Source of the DNA: Spirochaetia bacterium
GTDB lineage: Bacteria > Spirochaetota > Spirochaetia > Treponematales > Breznakiellaceae
Assembly: GCA_026002045.1 (NCBI GenBank)
Contig: BOAV01000004.1
Span: forward strand, 1 to 58,982
Direction: 5' to 3'
Length of the DNA: 58,982 bases
Below are positions 23,935 through 32,403 of the stretch, piece by piece. Below the pieces are notes generated by a model. It was not told the DNA's origin, did no database searches, and saw only the letters and a list, made by a program, of their open reading frames with translations. Made by a program: the position numbers and the translations under genes. Each line of letters starts with the position of its first letter. Position 1 is the stretch's first letter.

Positions 23935-24417
23935 TCAAATTCCGAGACTATTAACCCAGGCTGCCAAGTCTGCTTTTGTCTGTTTACCAGAAAAAACTTT
24001 GCCTTCTTTAATAACGGTAGAAGTAGAAACACTATTTTTCAGGTTTTCCTCCGTCTTGCCAAATCCGCTGCCACCTGATGTTGCGAAAAGCACGATAGTC
24101 TTTCCTGAAAAATCATAGCTTTCAAGAAAAGTGTTGATTATAGTTGGGGCAACATACCACCAAACCGGGAAGCCTACGAATACGACATCGTATTTCTTAA
24201 TATCCGCATCTTTATCGGCAATTGCCGGACGATAGGACTTGTCATTCATTTCAATCGTGCTTCGTGCTTTCTTGTCCTGCCAGTTTAGGTCAACTTTTGT
24301 GTACGGCACTTCCGGCTTGATTTCATAAAGATCGGCACCTGCCGCCTCTGCCAGTGTCTTTGCCACATTGCCAGTGACACCGCTTGCTGAAAAATACGCA
24401 ACTAATTTATTACCCAT
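23935..24417 (-). CDS. Flavodoxin-family protein
   Basis: The 160-residue protein opens with KLVAYFSASGVTGNVAKTLA, an FMN phosphate-binding loop of the Flavodoxin_4 family, and continues with DVVFVGFPVWWYVAPTIINTFLES and TIVLFATSGGSGFGKT. It is a soluble FMN electron carrier or quinone/flavin reductase. It looks like a cargo gene carried between regulator genes; nothing nearby reveals its partner. Confidence 0.88.
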   Translation of the reverse strand: MGNKLVAYFSASGVTGNVAKTLAEAAGADLYEIKPEVPYTKVDLNWQDKKARSTIEMNDKSYRPAIADKDADIKKYDVVFVGFPVWWYVAPTIINTFLESYDFSGKTIVLFATSGGSGFGKTEENLKNSVSTSTVIKEGKVFSGKQTKADLAAWVNSLGI

Positions 24418-24461
24418 TCTTATTTACTCCCAAATTTCAATTTATCAATAGTATAATACCA

Positions 24462-25085
24462 TCAAAACCTATGAACGCAAGTGACCACCCGCCCCTCAAT
24501 CCGAAAATTTTCCAGTTCCGACCCGGTTATTTGCCGAGTGGGATAGGCGGGGTTGGCACTGATAAGGGATACCGACCGGGGCATATCGTCAAAACACACC
24601 CGCTTGACCAGCAAGGCGGTATCCAGGGACAGGACATAAATGCCGTTTCCTTCGGTCAGGCTAGGGTGGTATACAACCGCATCGCCATTGTGGATATGCT
24701 CGCCAGTCATGGAATCCCCTTTGACGTATATGGCTATAAGGTTTTCCGGGCGGTAGGGGCTGATGAGGGACCGGGGGAGCTTTAGGGTCTTTTCCCCGGC
24801 ATAGTCCTGAATTTCCATGCCCCGCCCTGCGGCGGCCTCTTGATCCAGCAGCCTAATATCGGCTTTTTCGGTTTCAAAGGGGGAGCCTTCCCCAAGGAGG
24901 AACCAGTTTAGGTTGACGTTGTATTGAGCGGACAGTTTTTCCAGGATTTCACGGGAAGCATGGTATATGCCTTTTGAGAGGGAATATCCCCGCTCTTTTG
25001 AGGCCCCCAGGCTTCGGGCAAACTCCAATTTCGATAGGCCGGAGCTTTTTTGAAGAAAATTGTAGCGTTCTACCTCGGGTTCCAT
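24462..25085 (-). CDS. CI/LexA-like phage repressor with S24 peptidase domain
   Basis: Residues ~1-65 hold an HTH-like domain (LQKSSGLSKLEFARSLGASK). Residues ~85-205 form an S24 peptidase: IAIYVKGDSMTGEHI (catalytic Ser) and LLVKRVC (catalytic Lys), with a candidate self-cleavage site in EAAAGRG or DYAGEK. Such repressors hold prophages or ICEs silent and cleave themselves when RecA is activated. A perfect inverted repeat just upstream (25121-25143) is the probable operator, so it likely autoregulates and may control the divergent ImmA-type gene. Confidence 0.85.
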   Translation of the reverse strand: MEPEVERYNFLQKSSGLSKLEFARSLGASKERGYSLSKGIYHASREILEKLSAQYNVNLNWFLLGEGSPFETEKADIRLLDQEAAAGRGMEIQDYAGEKTLKLPRSLISPYRPENLIAIYVKGDSMTGEHIHNGDAVVYHPSLTEGNGIYVLSLDTALLVKRVCFDDMPRSVSLISANPAYPTRQITGSELENFRIEGRVVTCVHRF

Positions 25086-25120
25086 TGACAGCCTCTATTA
25101 CCCTGATCTATGTTTAGAGT

Positions 25121-25143
25121 ATAGTGATTAAAATAATCACTAT
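25121..25143. promoter_or_regulatory. Probable CI-type operator
   Basis: ATAGTGATT (25121-25129) and AATCACTAT (25135-25143) form a perfect 9-bp inverted repeat around AAAAT, 36 bp upstream of the repressor start. Size and placement fit an operator for the dimeric CI-like repressor. Confidence 0.65.
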
Positions 25144-25201
25144 AGGTGAAGTTTATAGGTAAAACGCCGATTTGTAAAGAAGGTTTTGTAAGGTTGGGTT
25201 T

Positions 25202-25303
25202 ATGGCAAAAATTATGGTAGGAACTTGCGGATTTTCTTATCTTTTCGTAAATTTCAAGATATGTTATACTTATAAAATAGTACAGTCGATAAAAGGAGTA
25301 TAA
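25202..25303 (+). pseudogene. DUF72 gene start, truncated
   Basis: ATG 25202 reads MAKIMVGTCGFSY, which matches the highly conserved first 13 residues of DUF72 proteins, then turns into unrelated A/T-rich sequence and stops at 25303. This looks like the 5' stub of a DUF72 gene cut off by a rearrangement at about 25240, marking a junction between the CI-repressor segment and the ImmA segment. Confidence 0.45.
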
Positions 25304-25336
25304 GACGGTGCGAGTACGTACCGTTTGGAGGATAAG

Positions 25337-26503
25337 GTGGCTCGAAATAACGCTCTGGTAAGTCCAAATATTCTGGTCTGGGCTAGGGATCGCCTCAACT
25401 TAACGCTTGAGGCTGCCGCAGAGTATACCGGGGTTAAGCCAGAGACCCTCAAATCCTGGGAGGATGGTTCCGCTTACCCCACCGTAAACCAGGCAAAGGA
25501 ACTTGCCCATAAATACAAGATACCCTATGTCTACTTTTTCTTACCAACTCCCCCACGGAACATAAAGCTGCCCAAGGGACAAAACTACCGTACCATTGAC
25601 AATATTCCCGTAACCGGACAATCGGTAGAGCTTACCGCTTTGCTTTATGATATTGTCCAACGCCGGGATGTAATGCTTGACCTTTACAAAGACATGGAAA
25701 CGCCGCTACCGAAATTCAGGTATTTTTTTAATGCAGATACTACCGATATTGAAGCTATTGCAGCCGCCATCCGTAGAATTTTGGATCTTCCCGATGAACC
25801 TATTAAGCTGGATGATCGTCAGTCCTTTAATTATCTACGGGCAAAATTAGAAGAAATCGGTATACTTGTTTTCCAGGCAGTTAAAATAGACACTGCCGAA
25901 ATGAGAGGTCTCTCTGTTTATTATGATACCTTCCCGATTATTGTAGTAAACCGCAGCGATGCTTACTATGCCCGTAATTTTACACTTATCCATGAACTTG
26001 CTCATCTCATTACCAAGACCGCCGGTATTTGCAATGAAACAAGTCTTTTTGCAAAGTCTCCTATTCAAATCGAGCGCCGCTGTAACCAGATAGCCGCCCT
26101 TGTTCTGGCTCCTGATAATTTACTTGTCAATGATACTGCCGTTACACAGCTTATACAAAATTGGGAAGATTATCGCGTCCGCAATATAGCCAATAAATAC
26201 TATATCAGCAGGGAAGTTCTCATAGGTCGTTTTTATTCTTTAGAATTGATTACCAATGATTTTTATAATGAAAAACTCCAGCAATATATCCGGGAATATA
26301 AAAACAGCCATCCTTCCGATGTTAAGCCCGATGGTTTTATCAGACCTGAAACAAATACCGGTTCCCAATTTGGTAAAATTTATGTCCGCACCATCCTTGC
26401 AGCCTTTAGCCAGGAATTGATTTCCCCCCGCGATGCGGTGCAATTCTTCAATGGCCTCCGCCTTTCTCACTTTGATAAGCTGGAAAGGTGGTGCTTTTCA
26501 TGA
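25337..26503 (+). CDS. XRE-ImmA/IrrE family regulator-protease
   Basis: From GTG 25337 (GGAGG at 25327-25331; a TTG at 25325 overlaps that site and is unlikely) the protein has ~388 residues. The N-terminus is an HTH (LVWARDRLNLTLEAAAEYTG, KPETLKSWEDGSAYP). Around residue 220 lies LIHELAHLITK, the HExxH zinc motif of ImmA/IrrE peptidases, with ERRCNQIAALVLAP after it. Such proteins cleave partner repressors or act as antitoxin regulators. The gene overlaps the PIN-like gene by four bases, a pairing typical of ImmA/DUF4411 toxin-antitoxin-like modules. Confidence 0.85.
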   Translation: MARNNALVSPNILVWARDRLNLTLEAAAEYTGVKPETLKSWEDGSAYPTVNQAKELAHKYKIPYVYFFLPTPPRNIKLPKGQNYRTIDNIPVTGQSVELTALLYDIVQRRDVMLDLYKDMETPLPKFRYFFNADTTDIEAIAAAIRRILDLPDEPIKLDDRQSFNYLRAKLEEIGILVFQAVKIDTAEMRGLSVYYDTFPIIVVNRSDAYYARNFTLIHELAHLITKTAGICNETSLFAKSPIQIERRCNQIAALVLAPDNLLVNDTAVTQLIQNWEDYRVRNIANKYYISREVLIGRFYSLELITNDFYNEKLQQYIREYKNSHPSDVKPDGFIRPETNTGSQFGKIYVRTILAAFSQELISPRDAVQFFNGLRLSHFDKLERWCFS

Positions 26504-26964
26504 GTGACCAGAAATATGCCTTTGATTCAAACGCATTTATGAATATGCAGCGGCATTGTCCTCCGGATATTTTTATCAGTTTATGGGATAAAATAGAAAT
26601 TTTAGTAACCAAGGGGCAAATTCTTTCTTCTGATGAGGTGTTAGAAGAAATTGAACGTGGAAATGATTCACTTGTTGATTGGGCGCATTCGCATCCATCA
26701 ATATTCCTTCCAAGTGATGAGACAGTTCAGTTAAAGGTTAGGGATATTTTATCAAAATACCCCAAGCTGGTGCAAAGTTCCAAGAAAGCAAACGGTGCAG
26801 ATCCTTTTGTAATTTCTATAGCTGCAATTAACGATTGTGTGGTCGTAAGCGATGAAGGTACAGGCAATGAATTAGTTCCCAAGATACCATTTGTTTGTAA
26901 TGCTTATGGTGTTCGATGTATCAAGTTCAATGACTTCCTGCGGGAGATGCAGTTCACGCTATGA
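26500..26964 (+). CDS. DUF4411 PIN-like protein, probable toxin
   Basis: From ATG 26500, overlapping the previous stop (ATGA), the protein reads MSDQKYAFDSNAFMNMQRHCPP. DSNAF provides the first acidic residue of a PIN-like nuclease, ILSSDEVLEEIERG the second, and GADPFVISIAA and VVSDEG the later ones. This is the DUF4411 family, regularly encoded with XRE-ImmA proteins. It is probably an RNase toxin restrained by the upstream protein. Confidence 0.8.
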   Translation: MSDQKYAFDSNAFMNMQRHCPPDIFISLWDKIEILVTKGQILSSDEVLEEIERGNDSLVDWAHSHPSIFLPSDETVQLKVRDILSKYPKLVQSSKKANGADPFVISIAAINDCVVVSDEGTGNELVPKIPFVCNAYGVRCIKFNDFLREMQFTL

Positions 26965-26982
26965 TTCAAGGTATTCATTAAA

Positions 26983-27786
26983 ATGGGCGATATAGAACGT
27001 CACTTTTCAGAAGGCCAAATCGAGAAAATCTGTAAAATTATTGGCGATACTGATTTTGGTTTAACCGGATCACAAATTGGCCATCTGCTTCTTTCAATAA
27101 ATATTAAGGATATTTCACCTGATACAACAAAATGGAAAAGATTATTTGATGCCTTTGCTCATGCTCATAATGAAAAAGGTAATGATAATTTTATATTGAG
27201 ATTTATATCTAAGGCTTTGGAGCCCTCTCGTTTTATTGGTGAATCCGCTAGATATAATCATTTGATTTCAGAATTGAACACAGTTTTATCATTCATGGGT
27301 CTATCTTTCAATGAAGATGGCAGATTTCATACAGTTAAACAATCAATCACATTAAGCGAAGCCGAACAGCGGGCGACCGATTTACGCAAAATATGTATTG
27401 ATAGAGGTTTCCATCCTGAATTGTTAAAGTATTGTGAAAGTGAATTACTTACAAATAATTATTTTCATGCTGTCTTTGAAGCTGTAAAAGGTATTTCGTC
27501 ATTAATACGTGTTAAAACAAATTTATTTTCAGATGGTAATGAATTATATGATACTGCCTTTGGTATTCAGGCCCCCTTATTACTTATAAATTCATTACAA
27601 ACCGAATCAGAAAAATCAGAACAAAAGGGGTTTTGTAATCTACTAAAAGGACTTTTTGGTACTTTCCGTAATCCGACAGCCCATGCAGCAAAAATAGAAT
27701 GGCCTATGGATAAACAAGATGCATTAGACCTTTTTGCTATTGCATCTTATTGCTATAGACGAATTGAAAAATCAACACTAAAATAA
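26983..27786 (+). CDS. TIGR02391/Ymh-like protein with HEPN RX4H motif
   Basis: The 267-residue protein ends in LKGLFGTFRNPTAHAAKIEW, the conserved block of the TIGR02391 (Ymh) family; RNPTAH fits the RX4-6H motif of HEPN RNases. The N-terminal part (residues ~1-120) is unrecognised and may sense or bind. It is 18 bp downstream of the PIN-like gene, on the same strand, giving an ImmA-PIN-HEPN trio with two likely RNase effectors. Low-GC codon use, unlike the chromosomal part, suggests acquisition. Confidence 0.72.
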   Translation: MGDIERHFSEGQIEKICKIIGDTDFGLTGSQIGHLLLSINIKDISPDTTKWKRLFDAFAHAHNEKGNDNFILRFISKALEPSRFIGESARYNHLISELNTVLSFMGLSFNEDGRFHTVKQSITLSEAEQRATDLRKICIDRGFHPELLKYCESELLTNNYFHAVFEAVKGISSLIRVKTNLFSDGNELYDTAFGIQAPLLLINSLQTESEKSEQKGFCNLLKGLFGTFRNPTAHAAKIEWPMDKQDALDLFAIASYCYRRIEKSTLK

Positions 27787-27812
27787 TTATTGTCTTTCTA
27801 CATTATTAACCT

Positions 27813-28709
27813 GTATCTTTTCAATCTGCATATCTGCGGGTTCATCATCCGGCACAATTCGTGGCGGCGGTGTTGAGTAACCAAGGCGGTTACTATCGCC
27901 CTCACGCTTATATTGCGGAGTGCTGCCGTATGCGTCTACATATACAAGGACCGGATATAAATAGAAGCCGCTGGCGTTATTATGGCGAGTTAGATACGGT
28001 GGTTGTAGGCTTTATGGCTATTAAGGGATTATCCGCTTCTGGTGGGGAAATGATTATTACGGAACGGAACCGGGGCGGTGATTATAAAAACCTTGGCGAT
28101 TTTATACGGCGGGTTAAATTAGGACGAGATGATATAATTGCTCTTTGCCCTGCGGGGGTTTTTGATACCATCGCTGATGGCCTGGCACGGACCCTGAAAG
28201 CACGGGAACTCTTAAAAGCCAATACCGGAACAGCCCAGAGAGGACAGGCTGAATTGTTTGCCGCCGTGCTAACACCAGCTTATCGGTTTGGAGGGACGGC
28301 TGTATTAGCCCCTGCTCCTGTTAAGAAGAAAACAGACAATGATGAACGATGGGAAGAATACCGAGCGTTAAGGTTCTTGCGGAGGTCTCACCCGCTTATC
28401 TTATGGAAAGATAAGGTTTTAGCGGCCCGGCGTATTAAGGCGATACATATTGGGGAATACTTTGGGCGGTATGTCTGTTTGGTCGGTTGGCAAGTGACAC
28501 AGAAAGAGGTCTGGACAAAAGACGGGCTTACCATGAGTTTCTTAACCTTTGAAGATGAGACGGCCATGTATGAAACCGTAATTTTTCCGAAAGTATACGA
28601 CCGGTATAATAAGCTGCTATTTGACCAGCGGCCCCTATTGGTTTATGGGGTTGTAGTGGAGGATAATGGAGCGGTGTCACTGGAAGTGCGGAAAATTGAA
28701 TTATTATAG
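27813..28709 (+). pseudogene. DnaE-type DNA polymerase III alpha subunit, C-terminal remnant
   Basis: In one open frame from about 27813, SFQSAYLRVHHPAQFVAAVL then SNQGGYYRPHAYIAECCRM matches the conserved end of the polymerase domain of DnaE/ImuC-type polymerases. A helix-hairpin-helix-like part (VVVGFMAIKGLSASGGEMII) and an OB domain (GEYFGRYVCLVGWQVTQKEV, LTFEDETAMYETVIFPKVY) follow. The N-terminal two-thirds (PHP and catalytic palm) are absent, and a stop lies at 27807-27809. It is a remnant, probably of an error-prone ImuC-type gene, cut by the recombination that brought in the ImmA-PIN-HEPN trio. GTG 27861 could start a short product. Confidence 0.75.
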
Positions 28710-28896
28710 AATGAGATAACTGATGGTTAAAAAGCTCGGCTTGTGAGACTGGAAGTTTTTATTTATTTTTATTTGCTTTTCGGAGGTTATCCCATTTATT
28801 TTTGAATAACTCCATGAGCTCCCCTAACTATCGGAGGAGTAAACAACTTGGATAAAGAACCAAGGATTTTGTCAAGGGAGCCATGCAGATACCTAT

Positions 28897-29115
28897 TTAA
28901 GGAAAGATAAATCTATCTATAAAATGGACAATAATACCATTCTTCTTATATTTTGATTCTTTTACTAAGGTTCTTGGCTTCCCAGGGATAGCGGTGTATT
29001 GATAGTCGTCTTTTATCAAACTATCCCATAGGGAGCCAAAGAATTCTTTTCCTCTACCGGTATCGCAATCTATCACAATATCTTCCGGGTCTTCTTTCAA
29101 GTAATGTATTGACAT
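28897..29115 (-). CDS. Hypothetical protein, 72 aa (uncertain)
   Basis: A frame on the - strand reads MSIHYLKEDPEDIVIDCDTG and onward with normal-looking composition, but the ribosome site is weak. It is the only plausible gene in the A/T-rich interval 28710-29251, which otherwise shows only short hairpins and poly-T stretches. It lies downstream of the putative Rep gene on the same strand. No family recognised. Confidence 0.35.
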   Translation of the reverse strand: MSIHYLKEDPEDIVIDCDTGRGKEFFGSLWDSLIKDDYQYTAIPGKPRTLVKESKYKKNGIIVHFIDRFIFP

Positions 29116-29251
29116 TATATTGCGAATACGGTTAATTGCTTATGGTCCTTACTACTCATATCTGCTTTTGATAAATGAGTAAATAAATGTGCAATATGTT
29201 GTAACTGTTTTATCTTTAAATAGGTAAATAAGTACTACTATTATTAAGGGG

Positions 29252-30154
29252 TCAGTTTTTAAGCGCTTTTTCAACAAGTTTAGCAGAATTATTACTTTCT
29301 TTTTGGGTATTTTCATAGTGAAGAAAAACCTTTTTATTCCAGAACTTTTCAATCTCTGGATTATTCTCTTTTTTAGAAACCTTTTCAAGTTCATTTCCAG
29401 TATATCGTTTTCGACCTTTCGCGGCTAGTTGATATATCTTATTGAAATGATAATGTTCGAAATCATTAACTATTACATTTCCATAAAAGTACCGGGAATA
29501 TAAGACGGCTAAATAGTGAGTATAACGAATAATAACTTCATCATAATTTCCTGATAAATCACTGAGTGTCATATTAGGGCTATTATATTTTGTAAGATTA
29601 AACTCAATCCTTTTTGTATATGGATTTTCCTTTAACTTTTTCCTTGAAGTCTGGTTTAGTCTTACCAGGTTTCCAGCATGGTCATAAACCTCTAAAAGTG
29701 ATTTTCTTGTATGAGAGTTTTTTGAACTCCGATAATCACTTGAATAATAACTGGTTCCAATCTGATTCAATAATTCAGGTTGCAAAATATGTATATTTCC
29801 TTCTATGAAATCAAAATAGAACTCAATTTCTTTTATATTGTATACAAAATAATCAAGTTTCATATAAATAAAAATTAAAGGTATGTCTATCGGGAATACC
29901 AATATCTTTTTTTCTATCAATTCATATATTGCCTTTGCTATACTACACCTTATATCCAATGTATGGTCTATTCTTTGACTTTGAATAGTTAAGAATGCCC
30001 ATTTCCCATAATAAAAAACTTGGTCTAAACGGATATAGTGCATGTTATCTGTATATGGTCTTTCAGTTGTTATAAAACAGGACGCTAATGGGTTTAACGT
30101 GACTGTTATCTTGTCAATACCCTCAATGGGTAAGCCTTCCGCATTAAGCAACAC
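29252..30154 (-). CDS. Putative plasmid replication initiator-like protein
   Basis: The 300-residue A/T-rich gene encodes a protein with strand-rich N-terminal segments, KEIEFYFDFIEGN, then SLLEVYDHAGNLVRLN and PYTKRIEFNLTKYN. The order of an FYFDF strand, a YD..K-like segment and a R(I/L)EF strand is reminiscent of rolling-circle-type Rep proteins (Rep_trans/RepL-like folds), but I see no certain catalytic Tyr/His set. The context (excisionase-like HTH, ParB, ParA) supports a replication or transfer role. It overlaps the preceding gene by one base. Confidence 0.45.
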   Translation of the reverse strand: MLLNAEGLPIEGIDKITVTLNPLASCFITTERPYTDNMHYIRLDQVFYYGKWAFLTIQSQRIDHTLDIRCSIAKAIYELIEKKILVFPIDIPLIFIYMKLDYFVYNIKEIEFYFDFIEGNIHILQPELLNQIGTSYYSSDYRSSKNSHTRKSLLEVYDHAGNLVRLNQTSRKKLKENPYTKRIEFNLTKYNSPNMTLSDLSGNYDEVIIRYTHYLAVLYSRYFYGNVIVNDFEHYHFNKIYQLAAKGRKRYTGNELEKVSKKENNPEIEKFWNKKVFLHYENTQKESNNSAKLVEKALKN

Positions 30155-30357
30155 TATTTTACCGCCGGTTGGTTATTTGATGATGGGGTTTGCACCTTGC
30201 ATGTGTTCACATACTTTTCAATATCGGTTTCTGTAAATCTTCTTGCCGTTCCAATTTTTATGGAAGGGATTTTGCCAGCTTCTGCATACTTGTATACCGT
30301 AGAGGTAGACAGTTGTAATGTTTTCGCGACATCTTTGATAGTCAAAACATTTGTCAT
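30154..30357 (-). CDS. Excisionase-family HTH protein, 67 aa
   Basis: LTIKDVAKTLQLSTSTVYKY, then AEAGKIPSIKIGTARRFTET and DIEKYV, is the MerR-like HTH_17 domain annotated as DNA-binding domain, excisionase family. These small proteins act as recombination directionality factors or as regulators of rep genes. It is directly upstream of and overlapping the Rep-like gene, so regulation of replication is as likely as excision. Confidence 0.85.
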   Translation of the reverse strand: MTNVLTIKDVAKTLQLSTSTVYKYAEAGKIPSIKIGTARRFTETDIEKYVNTCKVQTPSSNNQPAVK

Positions 30358-30463
30358 GGTTTTCTCCTGTTATCTTTTGATTTGATACGAAAATTTTGTT
30401 GATCATTAATTCGTACTTATTTGGATGTTATGGGTGTATAAAAAATAACAACCTGCGAAAAAA

Positions 30464-30485
30464 AACCCGGCGCAATGCCGGGGTT
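30464..30485 (-). terminator. Terminator after parB
   Basis: On the - strand the stem around 30464-30471 (CCGGC core) and 30477-30485 ends with a run of eight Ts, just past the parB stop. It ends the parA-parB transcript. Confidence 0.75.
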
Positions 30486-30507
30486 TTAATCATTTCGTAA
30501 TTCCGGG

Positions 30508-31452
30508 CTATTTCCCGGATTGCTTATTATCAGCCTTGTACGCTTCGCTGACAAACCCGCTCCGATTAACCGCATGATGTTTGGCTTGTTCCAGGAGCCA
30601 TGTATAAAACTCCCATTGGGCCAGGTCATCCCATTCATCCTCTACCTTTTCCAAGATATACTGATCGAGCCGTTCTTTAGCGATTGTAGCCGCTGTGCGA
30701 TGCGGGGAGGGCAAAAGCTGTGTCCTTGTTGGAACAAAAGGCATCTCTTTTTGGTCATTTGTAGCCTTGTCCAGGGGAGTTTCATATTTGAGGGCTTTGA
30801 TTCTCTCCCGCATTGACGCTCGATTCAGCGACCCATCCTTCCGTTCCTCCAGAACTTTAAGTCTTTCGGAATTGTCAGGAATCCCCTTAGTCTCCGCTAT
30901 GTCCAGAATACTCACGCCGGCGTGAGTTATCAGGTCCGCTAAGTCATCATCATGGTTTATCTCATTAATCCCCATAAAGAGATTGTTGACATAGCCTTCC
31001 GTCTTCCCCATGACACTGGCAATTTGCTTGTTGGTAAGTCCTTCCTGTCGTAGCGATGAAAGAGCATTTACCAAATCGATTTGGGAAAGGTCTACCCTCT
31101 GGACATTCTCAACCAGTTGGATAACGGCGGTATTATCCGCATTGGAGATAATACACCGAATACTGTGAAAGCGTTCCGGTTCACTTTGATAGAGCAGTTG
31201 GCAAGCCATAAACCGTCTATGCCCGGTTTTCACAATATATTGGTCTCCATCAACGTAAACAGTAATCGGTTGCAATAAGCCATGCTGCCGGATGCTGTCG
31301 GCAAGCTCCTCAATCCCGGTGTAGTCCTTACGGACATTTTCACGAATAACAATATCCCCAATAGGAATATCCTTGACCATGATGTTAACCGAGCGGCTGT
31401 CCTGGGTTCCATTCCGGGATTGTACATTCTTTAACATTCCCATCTTAGCCAT
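30508..31452 (-). CDS. parB: ParB-like partition protein
   Basis: The 314-residue protein has the ParB/RepB nuclease-like domain: IPIGDIVIRENVRKDYTGIE, LADSIRQHGLLQPITVYVDG, VKTGHRRFMACQLL and AVIQLVENVQRVDLSQID (the ENVQR box), then an HTH (LTNKQIASVMGKTEGYVNNL). It would bind parS-like sites and CTP to partition the replicon with ParA, or act as a plasmid-type ParB regulator. It begins at the parA stop (one-base overlap). No parS palindrome is obvious nearby. Confidence 0.9.
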   Translation of the reverse strand: MAKMGMLKNVQSRNGTQDSRSVNIMVKDIPIGDIVIRENVRKDYTGIEELADSIRQHGLLQPITVYVDGDQYIVKTGHRRFMACQLLYQSEPERFHSIRCIISNADNTAVIQLVENVQRVDLSQIDLVNALSSLRQEGLTNKQIASVMGKTEGYVNNLFMGINEINHDDDLADLITHAGVSILDIAETKGIPDNSERLKVLEERKDGSLNRASMRERIKALKYETPLDKATNDQKEMPFVPTRTQLLPSPHRTAATIAKERLDQYILEKVEDEWDDLAQWEFYTWLLEQAKHHAVNRSGFVSEAYKADNKQSGK

Positions 31453-32222
31453 TAGATTACCTCCTTTATGGTAACACCTAAGATATTCTGAATAAGGTTC
31501 TGTACTTCCTCAAAGCCTTTTTGTGTTTCGGACTTGTAAGAAAGCCGGTAATTTCGCTTGTTGATGTACTTGCGGTAGACGCTGCTCCGCGAAAGATGAT
31601 TTGGATTGATAAAAGACTTGAAAATTTCGTTTTCCAAAAACATATTGGTTATCTGGTTCCGATAAGTCTCTTGATTAGCGTTGAGGGGCTTTTCAAACTG
31701 GTTGAATATGATATGGGTGTCGAGGTTATCCAGTTCCAAATCAGCCAATTTCTCAAACTGGTATTTCAAGGCTTGAAAACTGAAAATGTCTTGTTGGACC
31801 GGAATGAGCAGAATATCGCTTGCTGTGAGGACATTCCCGATGATGTTGTCATACGTTGGTGATGTATCAATAATAACAAAATCATAGTCTAGTCCCTGTA
31901 ATGCCCTTTTGAGCCGTTTAAGGCTATCGGTACTCCTAAACTCATTGAGCCGGACATCACCGCGAATCAAGTCAAGATTATCCTGAACCCTCTTAACGCA
32001 ATCCTGTACCTTTGCCCCTAAAAAGAGGTCAAATACAGTATGCCCTTGGCTGGTCTCCAATCCGCTGGAATTATCCAGATAGAAAGAAAGAGAGTTGTTA
32101 CTTGCATCTGCATCTATCACCAAACACTTTTTTCCGATGCTTATAAGCGCATTGATAAAAAGTACAGACAGGGTGGATTTCCCTGTTCCACCTTTAATTG
32201 AGTTTATTGCGATTGTTTTCAT
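31452..32222 (-). CDS. parA: ParA-like partition ATPase
   Basis: ATG 32222 behind TAGGAGG gives MKTIAINSIKGGTGKSTLSV with a deviant Walker A (KGGTGKST), FVIIDTSPTYDNI (Walker B region) and LIPVQQDIFSFQAL. An in-frame ATG at 32264 is less likely as it precedes the ribosome site. This is a standard ParA/MinD-type ATPase that positions the replicon through ParB. A GGCCGCC-family hairpin lies just upstream (32253-32277), linking this gene to the + strand module at 2.5-16 kb. Confidence 0.92.
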   Translation of the reverse strand: MKTIAINSIKGGTGKSTLSVLFINALISIGKKCLVIDADASNNSLSFYLDNSSGLETSQGHTVFDLFLGAKVQDCVKRVQDNLDLIRGDVRLNEFRSTDSLKRLKRALQGLDYDFVIIDTSPTYDNIIGNVLTASDILLIPVQQDIFSFQALKYQFEKLADLELDNLDTHIIFNQFEKPLNANQETYRNQITNMFLENEIFKSFINPNHLSRSSVYRKYINKRNYRLSYKSETQKGFEEVQNLIQNILGVTIKEVI

Positions 32223-32252
32223 ACATTGCCTCCTAACTGGCACAATAAAGAT

Positions 32253-32277
32253 AAGACCGCCCATTAGAGGCGGCCTT
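32253..32277 (-). repeat. GGCCGCC-type hairpin upstream of parA
   Basis: Read on the - strand, AAGGCCGCC (32277-32269) pairs with GGCGGTCTT (32261-32253) with one mismatch, ~25 nt ahead of the parA ribosome site. It has the same arrangement and near-identical sequence as the + strand copies at 2537, 4346, 4716, 7111 and 15339. Confidence 0.7.
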
Positions 32278-32403
32278 TTGTTAGTACATCTTGTACTTAG
32301 AGATAATATATAAGCGGTACGGGAGATTATTGCTGGCTTTCGGAACCTTTAACCTCCTAATAATCTTGGTGGTAATCGGTTAGAGAGCATAGCTTTTTAG
32401 GTG

